Source of the DNA: Halioxenophilus sp964342265
GTDB lineage: Bacteria > Pseudomonadota > Gammaproteobacteria > Pseudomonadales > Cellvibrionaceae
Length of the DNA stretch: 25,409 nucleotides
Assembly: GCA_964342265.1 (NCBI GenBank)
Contig: CAYFFE010000053.1
Span: 1 to 25,409 of the forward strand
Direction of reading: 5' to 3'
A model generated the notes under the pieces. The model was not told where the DNA came from. It made no database searches and worked only from the letters and a program-made list of their open reading frames with translations. Position numbers and translations under genes: made by a program. Positions 1-8,248 of the stretch are shown one piece after another. Each line of letters begins with the position of its first letter. The stretch's first letter is position 1.

Positions 1-2
1 TA

Positions 3-90
3 TGGCGGTGAGGGAGGGATTCGAACCCTCGATGCCTTTCGACATACACACTTTCCAGGCGTGCTCCTTCGGCCACTCGGACACCTCACC
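3..90 (-). tRNA. tRNA-Ser (anticodon GGA)
   Basis: On the minus strand the sequence folds as a class II tRNA. It starts GGTGAGGTGTCCGAGTGG, has the anticodon loop CTGGAAA, a long variable arm, a TTCGAAT T-loop, and an encoded 3' CCA. The acceptor stem GGTGAGG pairs with CCTCACC. The long variable arm and the GGA anticodon identify a serine tRNA reading UCC and UCU codons. A promoter lies upstream at 171-199. Confidence 0.97.
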
Positions 91-170
91 ATCTGTTCTT
101 TCGCTGTTTGGCCCGACTAAATCGAGTAGTTATGGGGCTTGGCACAAGGCACCGTTTTAGCGAGGGCGCA

Positions 171-199
171 ACTATACGCAATGCAGGCAGTAGAATCAA
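171..199 (-). promoter_or_regulatory. Sigma-70 promoter of tRNA-Ser
   Basis: Read on the minus strand, TTGATT (194-199) and TATAGT (171-176) are separated by exactly 17 bases. A GC-rich stretch (TGCGCCC) follows the -10 box, as is common in stable-RNA promoters under stringent control. Transcription would start near 164 and leave a leader of about 75 bases before the tRNA. This is inferred from sequence match only. Confidence 0.55.
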
Positions 200-381
200 T
201 ATGTGCATGCCGTTGGGAGGATTACCCGCGCGATGGCCGCCAATTGAATAAAAAATCCTCGATCTTCGCTTTCTATTGCTAATATTTATTATTAATTGAA
301 AGCTTTTTACCGAAACGTATTAGTGCGACATTACGAGCCGGTGCCAAAAGTATAAAAATCACACAACACAAGATCGTTGCT

Positions 382-1494
382 ATGGAATTATCTCGCTGGT
401 TAGTTGCAGGCATTGTGGAGTTGTATTTGGTGCTCCTGCTGTTGTGTGTGTTTCTTTTGTTCAATATTAAAAGCCTGCGCAAACTGGTCCGCTCCCTGCG
501 CGATAAGGTTAAAAATCTACTCGATGAACTAAACCAGGCTCGCTCTGATAATCGCGAACTGATCGAACAAAAAGCGTTGGCGGAACTAAAAGCCGATCCC
601 GCACCCAATTTTCGCGATCAACTGCAAAAGCAGATTGACTTAACCCAAGAGTTTCACGACGAGCTGCCGGGCAGCCAGACTATTGATCGGTACCTGGATC
701 CAATCCACCCCATTCAGCGACAGAGCTTGGCGTTGCGCCACGCAGTCTTATCCGCTGAGTTGGAGGCCCAGGATGCCGACGGCGATGTTCACCCCAACTG
801 GGCGTTGCTGCAAAAGAGCTTTGGCGGTTTGATTAACTTCTATAAAGAGAAGTTCTCCTCGTTTAATAAACCAGAAAGCACTCCCTCCCCGGAAACATCC
901 CCTGCGCCAGAACCGGCTTTAAATACCGGTATCAGTACCGATGAGCAATGCGTTACGGATTTACTGATCGAAGCTGCAGGCGGAATGGCTCCCGATAATC
1001 TGGAAGTATTGCTTGAGCGCTACCGATCCTCTGCGGTCCGCAAAGACCCAGACGAACTTCCCGCCAATACTCCGGCCCCCACCAAAGCCAGCCCGGACGA
1101 CTCCGCACAAGATCTGGCCAACCTGCGAGCACTGGCTGAAAAGCAACGCCAAACTATTTTGGAGTTACAAAAACGCATTCAAAGCACTGCAGAACCGGTG
1201 GACCTTAAAAATCTGGTGGAAGATCTCAATGGCCAACTCAACCGCCAAAGTCAGTTTATGAAAGAATCCGAAAGCTGTATTCGATTGCTGGAAAATGAAC
1301 TGGAAATGGCCAACGCTAAAATCGAGCAATTGAAGCACCAAAAACGCACTCCGAGTGATACTGAAACCCCAAGTAAATCGGAGCGCCAGGAACTGACCCA
1401 ACAAAACGAGCAATTACGCAAGAGGGTTAAACAGCAAGACGCCGAAATCGAGCAGCTTATCGCCCAGTTGCAAATGAGCAGCAAAGAGCAATAA
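382..1494 (+). CDS. Membrane-anchored coiled-coil protein, unknown function
   Basis: I do not recognise the family. The 370-residue product begins with one strong hydrophobic segment (about residues 8-28), followed at once by a basic stretch (KSLRKLVRSLRDK). This suggests a single N-terminal membrane anchor with the bulk of the protein in the cytoplasm. Heptad-like charged coiled coil is visible at about 33-90, 245-322 and 333-366. Between these are proline-rich linkers (about 163-182 and 225-240) and a small globular part (about 95-160). The ATG at 382 has no strong ribosome binding site, but the frame opens cleanly at the membrane segment, so the start is plausible. The layout is that of a scaffold or cell-envelope organising protein, which is inference. 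It stands alone, upstream of the adenylate cyclase gene and separated from it by about 450 bases. Confidence 0.75.
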   Translation: MELSRWLVAGIVELYLVLLLLCVFLLFNIKSLRKLVRSLRDKVKNLLDELNQARSDNRELIEQKALAELKADPAPNFRDQLQKQIDLTQEFHDELPGSQTIDRYLDPIHPIQRQSLALRHAVLSAELEAQDADGDVHPNWALLQKSFGGLINFYKEKFSSFNKPESTPSPETSPAPEPALNTGISTDEQCVTDLLIEAAGGMAPDNLEVLLERYRSSAVRKDPDELPANTPAPTKASPDDSAQDLANLRALAEKQRQTILELQKRIQSTAEPVDLKNLVEDLNGQLNRQSQFMKESESCIRLLENELEMANAKIEQLKHQKRTPSDTETPSKSERQELTQQNEQLRKRVKQQDAEIEQLIAQLQMSSKEQ

Positions 1495-1945
1495 CCTGTC
1501 ATCGCTTACCAGCCGATACTTCGGCAAATGCCAGCAAGCGCAGTGAGTTCTCAAAGGTCTTTTATTCGATAATTGGGTATTCGAGCCTACAACTTCGATG
1601 GTTTACACTAGATGGTTTGGACCAAAAGACGCCCATTGCCATAAACTTAAACTTTTTGAGTGATAATTGAGAGAAACAGTTACGCCAAAAGGCATTTTCA
1701 GGACCTGCCAGTAAGCCTAGCAAGTAACGCAGAATGGGCCCCAACTGCAATAGACAGCTCTGTGGCATCCACGGTATATTAGCCCGCACTTTGACGCGCC
1801 AACCCGCATTCTGGGCCATGCAATAAAGTCTTAGATTTTAATAGGTTACCGGTTACTATTAATAAACCAGTTGTAAAACGCATAAACCGGCATTTAGATT
1901 GTACAAGCGCTTGAATTCCAAACCAGATTGGACAACTCTCACTCC
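1495..1945. other. Gap without a convincing gene
   Basis: The 450-base stretch between two same-strand genes holds no clear gene. An 85-codon open frame on the minus strand (1562-1819) has no ribosome binding site or recognisable domain. CAGAATG at 1731-1737 is repeated inverted at 1808-1814. The promoter for the cyclase gene probably lies in the AT-rich last 100 bases, but I cannot pick it out. Confidence 0.4.
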
Positions 1946-3322
1946 ATGAACGACTCTGCCAAAGCAGAAATCTGGGCACTTCCCCAGCGCCAAATCTACT
2001 TTCGCACCCTGATTGTCTTTTCAGTGGTGGGCACATTGGTGTCCTATCGTTCTTGGCCAAATTTTGATCTGCTGTCCTCTGGATTGGCAGTTTTCATGTT
2101 GATTTACCTAGTAGCCTCCGGGTATCTCGCCAAACGCTGGAACCGCTATCACGATAAACCCATCGACCGATATTTGGGCTGGATTGATTCCGGTTTAATT
2201 GGCGCCAGTTTGTGCTTGGTGGACTTCCAGATTCTGCCAACGGTGCTGTTTGTTACCATTATTCAGTTTAATGCGGCTCAGAATGGCTCCAGTCGTCGCT
2301 GGCTGGAAGACAACTTTGCGTTCGTGGCGGGAGCCGGCATTGGCGCATTCTTGTACACCCCCACGTGGGTGCTTTCGAGCGAGGTAAACGTCTCCGCCAC
2401 CACGCTCATTGGCGTAAGCGTGTACATTGTGCTGAGCGGTGTGTACAACAGCGTGCGCACCCAATCGCTTAGCCAAAAATTGCAACAAGCCAGCGAAGAG
2501 TTGGAGGGCAGCCAAGCCAAAGCGTTTCGATTGTCGCGGTATTTGTCACCGACTGTTTGGAATGCCATCAGCAAAGGCAACGAGAAAATTCTGCAAACCG
2601 ACCGCAAACGCCTGACGGTTTTCTTCTCGGATATTCAGGGCTTTACGGCGCTTTCTGAGGAGTTAGAAGCAGAAACACTGGCCGCGCTGTTAAACACCTA
2701 CCTCACCGAAATGACCAAAATTGTTGCCCATTACGGCGGCACCATCGATAAATTTATGGGCGATGGTTTGATGGTAATTTTTGGCGACGGCGACACTAAG
2801 GGCGCCAAAGACGATTGCCTGCGCTGTGTGACTATGGCCCTGGCCATGCGCAAACGCATGAAAGTGCTGCAAAATCATTGGTTTCGACAAGGAATCAAGC
2901 GCAAGCTGCAAATTCGGATGGGCGTGAATACCGGTTTTTGCACCGTGGGGACTTTCGGCGCCAAAGCCCACCACCTCGACTACACCGTACTGGGCACCCA
3001 CGTTAACTTGGCCAGCCGGTTAGAGTCCGCCGCCTCGCCGGGGGAAATTCTGCTCTCTCACGAATCCTGGGCTCTGGTAAAAGACACCATTCTGTGCACC
3101 AACAAAGGCATGGTAGAAGCCAAAGGCTTTAGCTATCCCATTGAGGTTTACCAAGTGATCGATTTGCGCAAAAACCTGGGCGCATCGCAGACCTACCTGG
3201 AAACCAGCACCGAAGGATTCAATATGCAGTTGGATCTGGAAAAAGTTCGCAATTACGAACGCGAGCGCGTTATACAGGATCTGGAAAAAGCCATCGAATC
3301 ACTGCGCGATCGGTTAATGTAG
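1946..3322 (+). CDS. Membrane-bound class III adenylate cyclase
   Basis: The product makes cyclic AMP from ATP at the inner membrane. The N-terminal half has five or six hydrophobic helices (about residues 15-185), resembling the MASE2-type sensor of Pseudomonas CyaB, which has nearly the same length. A short coiled linker follows (SQKLQQASEELEGSQ), then the cyclase catalytic domain (about 205-400) and a charged helical tail. Numbered from the ATG at 1946, the metal-binding aspartates are D229 (FSDIQGFT) and D273 (KFMGDG). The adenine-selecting residues are K269 and T347 (DYTVLG). The transition-state pair is N354 and R358 (VNLASRLE). All are present, so the enzyme should be active and ATP-specific. 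A TTG at 1928 would add six residues. I chose the ATG, but neither start has a clear ribosome binding site. Confidence 0.9.
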   Translation: MNDSAKAEIWALPQRQIYFRTLIVFSVVGTLVSYRSWPNFDLLSSGLAVFMLIYLVASGYLAKRWNRYHDKPIDRYLGWIDSGLIGASLCLVDFQILPTVLFVTIIQFNAAQNGSSRRWLEDNFAFVAGAGIGAFLYTPTWVLSSEVNVSATTLIGVSVYIVLSGVYNSVRTQSLSQKLQQASEELEGSQAKAFRLSRYLSPTVWNAISKGNEKILQTDRKRLTVFFSDIQGFTALSEELEAETLAALLNTYLTEMTKIVAHYGGTIDKFMGDGLMVIFGDGDTKGAKDDCLRCVTMALAMRKRMKVLQNHWFRQGIKRKLQIRMGVNTGFCTVGTFGAKAHHLDYTVLGTHVNLASRLESAASPGEILLSHESWALVKDTILCTNKGMVEAKGFSYPIEVYQVIDLRKNLGASQTYLETSTEGFNMQLDLEKVRNYERERVIQDLEKAIESLRDRLM

Positions 3323-3331
3323 GCCCCGCAG

Positions 3332-3748
3332 TTAGCCCTTCAGCTCCACAAACGCCAGCGAACCACTGTGTGTAAGCCCCTTTGAATACCGATCTTCGAA
3401 GGCCTCTCTGGAGAGTTCAAAATAGTGCTTGATAACCAATTCGGCCACGGGCTTAGCACAGCGAAATTGAAAGACTTTATCAACGAACAAGCGCTTCCAC
3501 CAACTGCCGGAGTGCACGAGTTGATCGCTGGTAAAATGAATTTCGCCTTGCGAATGGCATTGCACGGTTAAAAAATCTTGCTTGTTACGCGACAACGTAA
3601 ACTGAGTGGCGGGAAGCGCGTCAGCTTCTGATTCAAACACCAAAGAGCCTTTAGCATTAATCTGCTCAAGCTCCTCAAGCGCCTGGCAATAATCGATTTG
3701 CCCGCTGGAGACTTCGCTGAGTGATGAATCGAGTGTGATCAGTTCCAT
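3332..3748 (-). CDS. Unknown protein, 138 residues
   Basis: I do not recognise this family. The product is soluble, with no signal peptide or membrane segment, and is mildly acidic with scattered aromatic residues. The C-terminal half (about 75-130) contains SGSWWKRLFVDK and ELSREAFEDRYSKG, which look like a compact alpha/beta fold. It starts at an ATG, runs convergently into the adenylate cyclase gene with only 9 bases between the two stops, and is separated from queF by 122 bases, so it is probably its own transcription unit. The base composition resembles its neighbours. No function can be given. Confidence 0.7.
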   Translation of the reverse strand: MELITLDSSLSEVSSGQIDYCQALEELEQINAKGSLVFESEADALPATQFTLSRNKQDFLTVQCHSQGEIHFTSDQLVHSGSWWKRLFVDKVFQFRCAKPVAELVIKHYFELSREAFEDRYSKGLTHSGSLAFVELKG

Positions 3749-3870
3749 AGTATTGTGCGGCCACTGTGATTGAGTAAATTAGCAACGACAGAGCTGAAAC
3801 ATTATGAGAGAAATTATCGCCAAGTCGCGGTAACGGTAACGATTTTTTATTGTTTTAGAATCGACAGCAA

Positions 3871-4734
3871 TTATTGCCGAATTAACTTAAGCCCCGTGGG
3901 TACCGACAAGTGTGTACTGCGAAAGGGGTTAATGTCCAATCCACCACGGCGAGTGTAACGAGCATAAACCGTTAAAGCCACCGGCTTGCAGCGCTGGAGA
4001 ATATCCATAAAGCAGCGCTCCACACACTGCTCGTGAAAATCTTGATGCTCGCGAAAAGACACCAGATAAGCCAATAAGCCGTGTTTATCGATGGCACTGC
4101 CCCGGTAATCGATCCAAATGGAGGCCCAATCCGGTTGACCAGTAACCGGGCAATTGGTTTTGAGTAAGTGGCTCACCAAAGACTCTGCCGTCTCGCCGAG
4201 AGCGGCCCGAGCCGTATCGGGTTTTAGTAACTCTGGATTCGGCGTGTACTGCTCGATACTTACCGGTAGCTCGTCCAAGCACTCGGCAACCCGCCCCTGA
4301 CTTTCGAACTGAAAGCGCGCAAAATAGTGCTCGGCCTCGGCCAACGCCATCACTGTTACAACGACTGTAGCCCCTGCGGCGGCTGATAAATCGCGCGCCA
4401 AAACCTCTTGCACCTGCTGCCAGTGTTCAAAGCGGGTTTGATTGAACGAATTCAAGTACAACTTAAACGATTTGGACTCAATAATATTGGCCGATGTGGC
4501 CGGGATAACAAACTCCGCCACGGCCACCTGCGGTAAGCCTCGCTCATTGAGCCAAGACAACTCCCAGCCGGTCCAAACATCTTCGCCCGTAAACGGCAGG
4601 GGTTCCACAAGACCTAATGCGTCGCGTCCCAATTTTCGAGCAATGGGATACAATAGCGTGGCATCGTAGGTGCTGCTGTACTGTGTGGTTTTGCCAAGCC
4701 CACTGCCCTCGGCGGAATTGGGTAAATCAGACAC
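3871..4734 (-). CDS. queF: NADPH-dependent 7-cyano-7-deazaguanine reductase QueF
   Basis: This enzyme reduces preQ0 (7-cyano-7-deazaguanine) to preQ1 with NADPH, a late step in making the queuosine base of tRNA wobble positions. The 287-residue product is the long, two-domain (type II) form found in E. coli. The QueF substrate motif is visible (ESKSFKLYLNSFNQT, about residues 86-100). The catalytic cysteine is C195 in TNCPVTGQPDW, with the proton-donating aspartate at D202 and the acidic residue E229 near FREHQDFHEQ. The gene starts 8 bases after the stop of the ABC permease gene, so the three minus-strand genes are probably one transcript. The transporter has no known link to queuosine, and the arrangement may be simple co-transcription. 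Confidence 0.97.
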   Translation of the reverse strand: MSDLPNSAEGSGLGKTTQYSSTYDATLLYPIARKLGRDALGLVEPLPFTGEDVWTGWELSWLNERGLPQVAVAEFVIPATSANIIESKSFKLYLNSFNQTRFEHWQQVQEVLARDLSAAAGATVVVTVMALAEAEHYFARFQFESQGRVAECLDELPVSIEQYTPNPELLKPDTARAALGETAESLVSHLLKTNCPVTGQPDWASIWIDYRGSAIDKHGLLAYLVSFREHQDFHEQCVERCFMDILQRCKPVALTVYARYTRRGGLDINPFRSTHLSVPTGLKLIRQ

Positions 4735-4742
4735 GTAATCCC

Positions 4743-5516
4743 CTAGCCTCGCAGCCGTGTGCCGCTATTAAGCAAATGCAACGCGTACCAAAAAAGACCA
4801 ATAATAAACAGCACAATACCAACGATGGCAAAGCGAATATCAATATCGGAAACACCCAAAAACCCGTAGCGGAAAGCATTCACCATATAGATGATGGGGT
4901 TCAGCAACGATACTTTTTGCCAAAACTCCGGTAGCAGCGTCATGGAATAGAACACGCCACCTAGGTACGTTAGCGGTGTTAGCACAAAGGTGGGCACAAT
5001 GCTGATGTCATCGAAGGAATCGGCAAACACCGCATTAATAAAACCGGCAGTGGCAAATAAGGTGGAGGTAAGCACCACAATTAACACAGTGATGGTTAGA
5101 TTGTGGATGTGTAGTTCAGTAAAAAATAGCGATACCAGAGAGACAATCACACCAATCATCAGCCCGCGCGTTACGCCACCGAGTACATAGCCCAATAAAA
5201 TCAGGTAGTTGGGTGTTGGCGAAACCAGCAACTCTTCGACAAAACTCTGGAATTTAGCGCTGTAAAACGAACTCACCACATTGGAGTAAGAATTGGTGAT
5301 AACCGACATCATAATCAGCCCCGGCACCACAAACGACATATAGTCGAAGCCTTCCATCTCGCCGATGCGCGAGCCAATCAGCTTGCCAAATATCACAAAG
5401 TACAAGCTCATAATAATGACCGGCGGCAACAATGTTTGCAGCCAGATGCGTAAAAAACGCCGGATCTCTTTACCTAAAATGGCCGTGAAGGCGATCCACT
5501 GTTCAGACCAACTCAT
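4743..5516 (-). CDS. yadH: ABC-2 type permease, YadH-like
   Basis: The 257-residue product is the membrane half of an ABC exporter of the ABC-2 family. Six hydrophobic helices are visible (about residues 28-50, 64-80, 105-130, 140-163, 172-195 and 228-248). Characteristic stretches are PPVIIMSLYFVIFG near the N terminus, VEELLVSPTP before helix 3, and FRYGFLG before the last helix. It matches E. coli YadH in length and motif order, but the exported substrate of that family is not established. Its start overlaps the end of the ATPase gene by 4 bases, the usual sign of translational coupling between the two subunits. Confidence 0.93.
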   Translation of the reverse strand: MSWSEQWIAFTAILGKEIRRFLRIWLQTLLPPVIIMSLYFVIFGKLIGSRIGEMEGFDYMSFVVPGLIMMSVITNSYSNVVSSFYSAKFQSFVEELLVSPTPNYLILLGYVLGGVTRGLMIGVIVSLVSLFFTELHIHNLTITVLIVVLTSTLFATAGFINAVFADSFDDISIVPTFVLTPLTYLGGVFYSMTLLPEFWQKVSLLNPIIYMVNAFRYGFLGVSDIDIRFAIVGIVLFIIGLFWYALHLLNSGTRLRG

Positions 5517-6469
5517 GCCGTTGCCTCCGCTGCGGTGGTTTTGCTTGCGTCCGCCTTGCTGGCCTCGACCAATTTAACGAACAATTCTTCCAAACGGTTG
5601 GCCTTGTTGCGCATGCTGATCACGTCAATGCCCTGTGCGCTGAGTTGCTGGAAAACATCGTTTAGCGACTGTTCTTTTTCCACCTCTAACTCAAAACTGT
5701 GGCTGTCGGTGATCTGTAAGTCATAGCCATTTAACGCCAAACCGCTAGCAACCTCGGCGCGCGTATCAAAAATAAACGTTTCTTGATTGAGTTGCTTTAA
5801 CAGAGACTTAATACTGGTGTTTTCCACCAACTGCCCCTTATCGATAATGGCCACATTGCGGCACAGACTTTCGGCTTCTTCCAGATAATGAGTGGTGAGG
5901 ATAATCGTCGTGCCGCGATCATTAATTTCCTTGAGGAATTCCCACATGGTGCGGCGCAACTCGATATCCACGCCAGCGGTGGGTTCGTCCAAAATCAGCA
6001 ATTTCGGCTCGTGCACCAGGGCTCGGGCAATCATCAAACGGCGTTTCATGCCGCCCGATAAACTGCGGCTTTGATTGCCGCGCTTGTCCCAAAGGCCCAG
6101 CTGCACCAGGTATTTTTCGGCGGCCTTTTTGGCATCGTGACGTGGGATACCGTAGTAACCGGCCTGGTTCACCACAATATCAAACACCTTCTCAAACTGA
6201 CTAAAATTGAATTCCTGCGGTACAACGCCGAGCATTTTTTTGGCCAGAGCACTTTGTTTGTCGATGTTGTAGTCAAAGATATGGACTTGGCCTGCAGTTT
6301 TTTTAACCAGCGAACAAATTATACCGATCGTGGTGGATTTACCGGCACCATTGGGGCCGAGCAGCGCGAAGAAATCCCCCTGCTCTACTTGCAAATCAAT
6401 ACCCTTGAGCGCGGTAAAGCCATTGGCGTAGGTTTTATGGAGATCTTTAATGGATAACGCAATAGTCAT
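5513..6469 (-). CDS. yadG: ABC transporter ATPase, YadG-like
   Basis: This is the nucleotide-binding subunit that powers the permease encoded next to it. In the 318-residue product the Walker A motif is GPNGAGKST (38-46) and the signature is LSGGMKRR (137-144). The Walker B motif is LLILDEPT (157-164, catalytic glutamate E162), and the switch histidine is H194 in TTHYLEEAE. The Q-loop is at VVPQEFNFS (about 82-90). The last 95 residues form the DUF4162-like tail common in drug- and polysaccharide-exporting ATPases, ending in an alanine- and lysine-rich stretch. All catalytic residues are intact. The gene is first in the yadG-yadH-queF run. The promoter should lie just above 6469. Confidence 0.95.
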   Translation of the reverse strand: MTIALSIKDLHKTYANGFTALKGIDLQVEQGDFFALLGPNGAGKSTTIGIICSLVKKTAGQVHIFDYNIDKQSALAKKMLGVVPQEFNFSQFEKVFDIVVNQAGYYGIPRHDAKKAAEKYLVQLGLWDKRGNQSRSLSGGMKRRLMIARALVHEPKLLILDEPTAGVDIELRRTMWEFLKEINDRGTTIILTTHYLEEAESLCRNVAIIDKGQLVENTSIKSLLKQLNQETFIFDTRAEVASGLALNGYDLQITDSHSFELEVEKEQSLNDVFQQLSAQGIDVISMRNKANRLEELFVKLVEASKADASKTTAAEATA

Positions 6470-6940
6470 AACTTAGCTACTTCAAATTCATGTTTCCAGG
6501 AATTGGCTTGGAGAGTCTTCGGTATTGTTTCAATCTAATACAAACAGGCGGCACGTGCTGTAGAGGCCCCCTCTCTCGGCGCTGTGCATAACTTGCCGAT
6601 GGGTAAAGGGGTTGTTTTGGCGGCGATGTGTTGTAAGGCTCTTTGATCACCAAATTACAGTGGGTGATTCAATGCAGCCACGCGTAGGATGTAAAGGCGT
6701 GCTGAAACCAATCTTGCCCAATATACCCATTGAACAACGCTAGAACTTCTCCGGGCCGCGATGATAGCAGATTACCCACAAACGTGGACACCAGCCCGGC
6801 GCAACACTGATTTGCGAATACGCACGGTCGAGCAAGTAACCGACAGTTTGAGGACAATTGAGAAAGATAAAAGCTAGATAGAGGGCGTAAGAGCCAACCC
6901 TTACTGGATGACTGCGAAAGTGGCCGACACAAAGGACGAA
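6470..6940. other. Gap between yadG and the tRNA array
   Basis: No gene is supported here. Two minus-strand open frames that enter the stretch (ending at 6669 and 6740) run through the tRNA-Gly gene, are in conflict with it, and have no ribosome binding site. The promoter of yadG and the 3' end of the tRNA transcript must lie in this stretch. I see no clear hairpin-plus-T terminator. Confidence 0.4.
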
Positions 6941-7016
6941 TGGAGCGGGAAACGAGATTCGAACTCGCGACCCCAACCTTGGCAAGGTTGTGCTCTACCA
7001 ACTGAGCTATTCCCGC
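6941..7016 (-). tRNA. tRNA-Gly (anticodon GCC), copy 2
   Basis: The minus-strand sequence begins GCGGGAATAGCTCAGTTGG, has a 7-bp acceptor stem, the anticodon loop TTGCCAA, the TTCGAAT T-loop and an encoded CCA. It is identical to the copy at 7306-7381. Only 2 bases separate it from the tRNA-Glu upstream, so the two must be cut from one precursor. Confidence 0.98.
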
Positions 7017-7018
7017 AA

Positions 7019-7094
7019 TGGCGTCCCCTAGGGGAGTCGAACCCCTGTTACCGCCGTGAAAGGGCGGTGTCCTAGGCCTCTAGACGAAGGGGAC
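7019..7094 (-). tRNA. tRNA-Glu (anticodon TTC), copy 2
   Basis: The minus-strand sequence begins GTCCCCTTCGTCTAGAGG, has the anticodon loop CTTTCAC, the TTCGACT T-loop and an encoded CCA. It is identical to the copy at 7384-7459. No obvious promoter of its own is seen in the 211-base spacer, so it is probably read through from the first pair. Confidence 0.98.
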
Positions 7095-7305
7095 AGAGTG
7101 CTTGCTTTTGTTAATATCAACAACTGTTAACACCAACATAGGCAATATCCTTTTTACTTCTTGTGAGTCTCTGCTTTATCTGAGCTTACACAACAATCCC
7201 GATCAGATGCTTGTGCATAAAGTCATCCGATAAAAACGCGCAAAACCCAAACAGGATAATAAGCAGAAGTACCAAACTGCATCCAACAACTGCTGAAAGC
7301 AGAAT

Positions 7306-7381
7306 TGGAGCGGGAAACGAGATTCGAACTCGCGACCCCAACCTTGGCAAGGTTGTGCTCTACCAACTGAGCTATTCCCGC
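7306..7381 (-). tRNA. tRNA-Gly (anticodon GCC), copy 1
   Basis: It has the same 76-base sequence as the copy at 6941-7016, including the encoded CCA. It is promoter-proximal in the array and follows tRNA-Glu copy 1 after 2 bases. Confidence 0.98.
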
Positions 7382-7383
7382 AA

Positions 7384-7459
7384 TGGCGTCCCCTAGGGGA
7401 GTCGAACCCCTGTTACCGCCGTGAAAGGGCGGTGTCCTAGGCCTCTAGACGAAGGGGAC
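7384..7459 (-). tRNA. tRNA-Glu (anticodon TTC), copy 1
   Basis: It has the same 76-base sequence as the copy at 7019-7094. It is the first gene of the array, about 55 bases below the expected start point of the promoter at 7522-7550. Confidence 0.98.
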
Positions 7460-7521
7460 TTAGGACTCAGATTGCAGCACCTACAAATGTTTGCGTGGGG
7501 CCGAAATCAGAAGTGGGGCGA

Positions 7522-7550
7522 ATTCTATGTACCGGGCCGGCACCTGTCAA
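7522..7550 (-). promoter_or_regulatory. Strong sigma-70 promoter of the tRNA-Glu/Gly array
   Basis: On the minus strand the consensus TTGACA (7545-7550) and TAGAAT (7522-7527) are separated by 17 bases. A GC-rich discriminator (TCGCCCC) follows the -10 box, and an A/T-rich tract like an UP element lies just above the -35 box (around 7555-7573). The discriminator suggests stringent (ppGpp) control, as in stable-RNA promoters. Confidence 0.85.
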
Positions 7551-7950
7551 CACCTTCAAAACTTTTTATTTCCAATAACTTAGCGAACCTGAGCAATTGT
7601 TAATCACCGCTTGCCAGTGACCACAAAACCACCAGTTAAAACCAAACGGAATTTAAGTACCGCTAATCTAGCTATTTTGTGTTCTATCGAAGCCTTATCG
7701 CTCCTAATCGGCAAGATTATGGCCTGACAATATTAACCAAATCCTGCGAAAACTAGCTGTAAAGCATTGATTTTTATCAACAAATCGAGCAAACCACAAT
7801 TTATAACCAAAAAAACGAGCACATCATTTGGTTTAGCACTCAATGAATCGCCATTGCTCGAAAATAGCAGACTGGTGGCGAGCATCTATACTTCAAGGAA
7901 GTTCTGGTGTTACGGCTAGGGTTTTAACGAATAACACATTTAGTGGATGG

Positions 7951-8030
7951 GCGTTTTAAACGCGGCTTTTTATACATAGAGCCTTTTTAAACAAAGCCCC
8001 TCTTTTTTAAATAGAGCCCTAAAGCCCTTA
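7951..8030. repeat. Degenerate 17-19 base direct repeats
   Basis: Three to four units of a T-run plus A-run plus GCCC pattern follow one another: 7967-7983, 7984-8000, 8001-8019, and a short last unit at 8020-8027. A related element, GCGTTTTAAACGCGGC, starts the run at 7951. On the other strand the unit reads roughly GGCTYTRTKTAAAAAG. The spacing and similarity make chance unlikely, but the role is unknown. Confidence 0.6.
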
Positions 8031-8066
8031 TAGACAACAGCCGTAAACAAACCGAGGCCTTTAGAA

Positions 8067-8098
8067 ATGGACCCTGCAGGGCTATCTGCAGGGTCCAT
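8067..8098. repeat. Perfect 12-bp inverted repeat
   Basis: ATGGACCCTGCA (8067-8078) and its exact complement TGCAGGGTCCAT (8087-8098) flank an 8-base loop. The stem would be very stable. No T-run follows on either side, so it is not a standard terminator. It could be an operator, an RNA structure in a leader of the gene at 8249, or a repetitive extragenic element. Confidence 0.8.
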
Positions 8099-8248
8099 AT
8101 GGGTTGCCTGCTTTTATCAGTAAACCATAAAGCACGCAGCCATCGCGGGTAAGTGATAACAGATATTAGGAAACCGACCAACTTAAAAACAAAGGTGATC
8201 GAACCAGCTAGGCCAAAACTGAAATAAATTTGTGGGAACGCGTATTTT

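Larger units (their letters stand above)
6941..7459 (-). repeat. Tandem duplication of a tRNA-Glu/tRNA-Gly pair
   Basis: A 154-base unit (6941-7094 and 7306-7459) is repeated exactly at an offset of 365 bases. The identity stops at the ends of the tRNAs, and the flanks and the 211-base spacer are unrelated. This suggests an old duplication whose tRNA parts have been kept alike by selection or gene conversion. Confidence 0.95.
7574..8248. other. Long gap with repeats, no gene
   Basis: Beyond the tRNA promoter no coding frame is supported. The stretch is AT-rich to about 7950, then holds a run of degenerate short repeats and a perfect inverted repeat (listed separately). The promoter of the gene at 8249 should lie in the last 100 bases. 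Confidence 0.5.

Noticed and set aside
1562..1819. 85-codon minus-strand open frame in the gap before the adenylate cyclase
   Set aside because: No ribosome binding site, no recognised domain and no conserved-looking start. I kept it only as a note in the gap entry. A nucleotide search for dispersed copies would settle whether it is part of a repeat.
6669..7001. Two minus-strand open frames running through tRNA-Gly copy 2
   Set aside because: They use the tRNA sequence as coding sequence (reading NLAKVGVASSNLVSRS), a well-known false open frame over tRNA genes.
6941..7459. Integration site or genomic island at the duplicated tRNA pair
   Set aside because: No integrase, phage gene or partial tRNA copy nearby, and both copies of both tRNAs are complete.
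7211..7603. Plus-strand open frames across the first tRNA pair
   Set aside because: They are antisense to the tRNAs and give the usual artefact peptide (GNEIRTRDPNLGK).
8067..8098. Intrinsic terminator reading of the 12-bp inverted repeat
   Set aside because: No run of T follows on either strand, so it was listed as an inverted repeat only.
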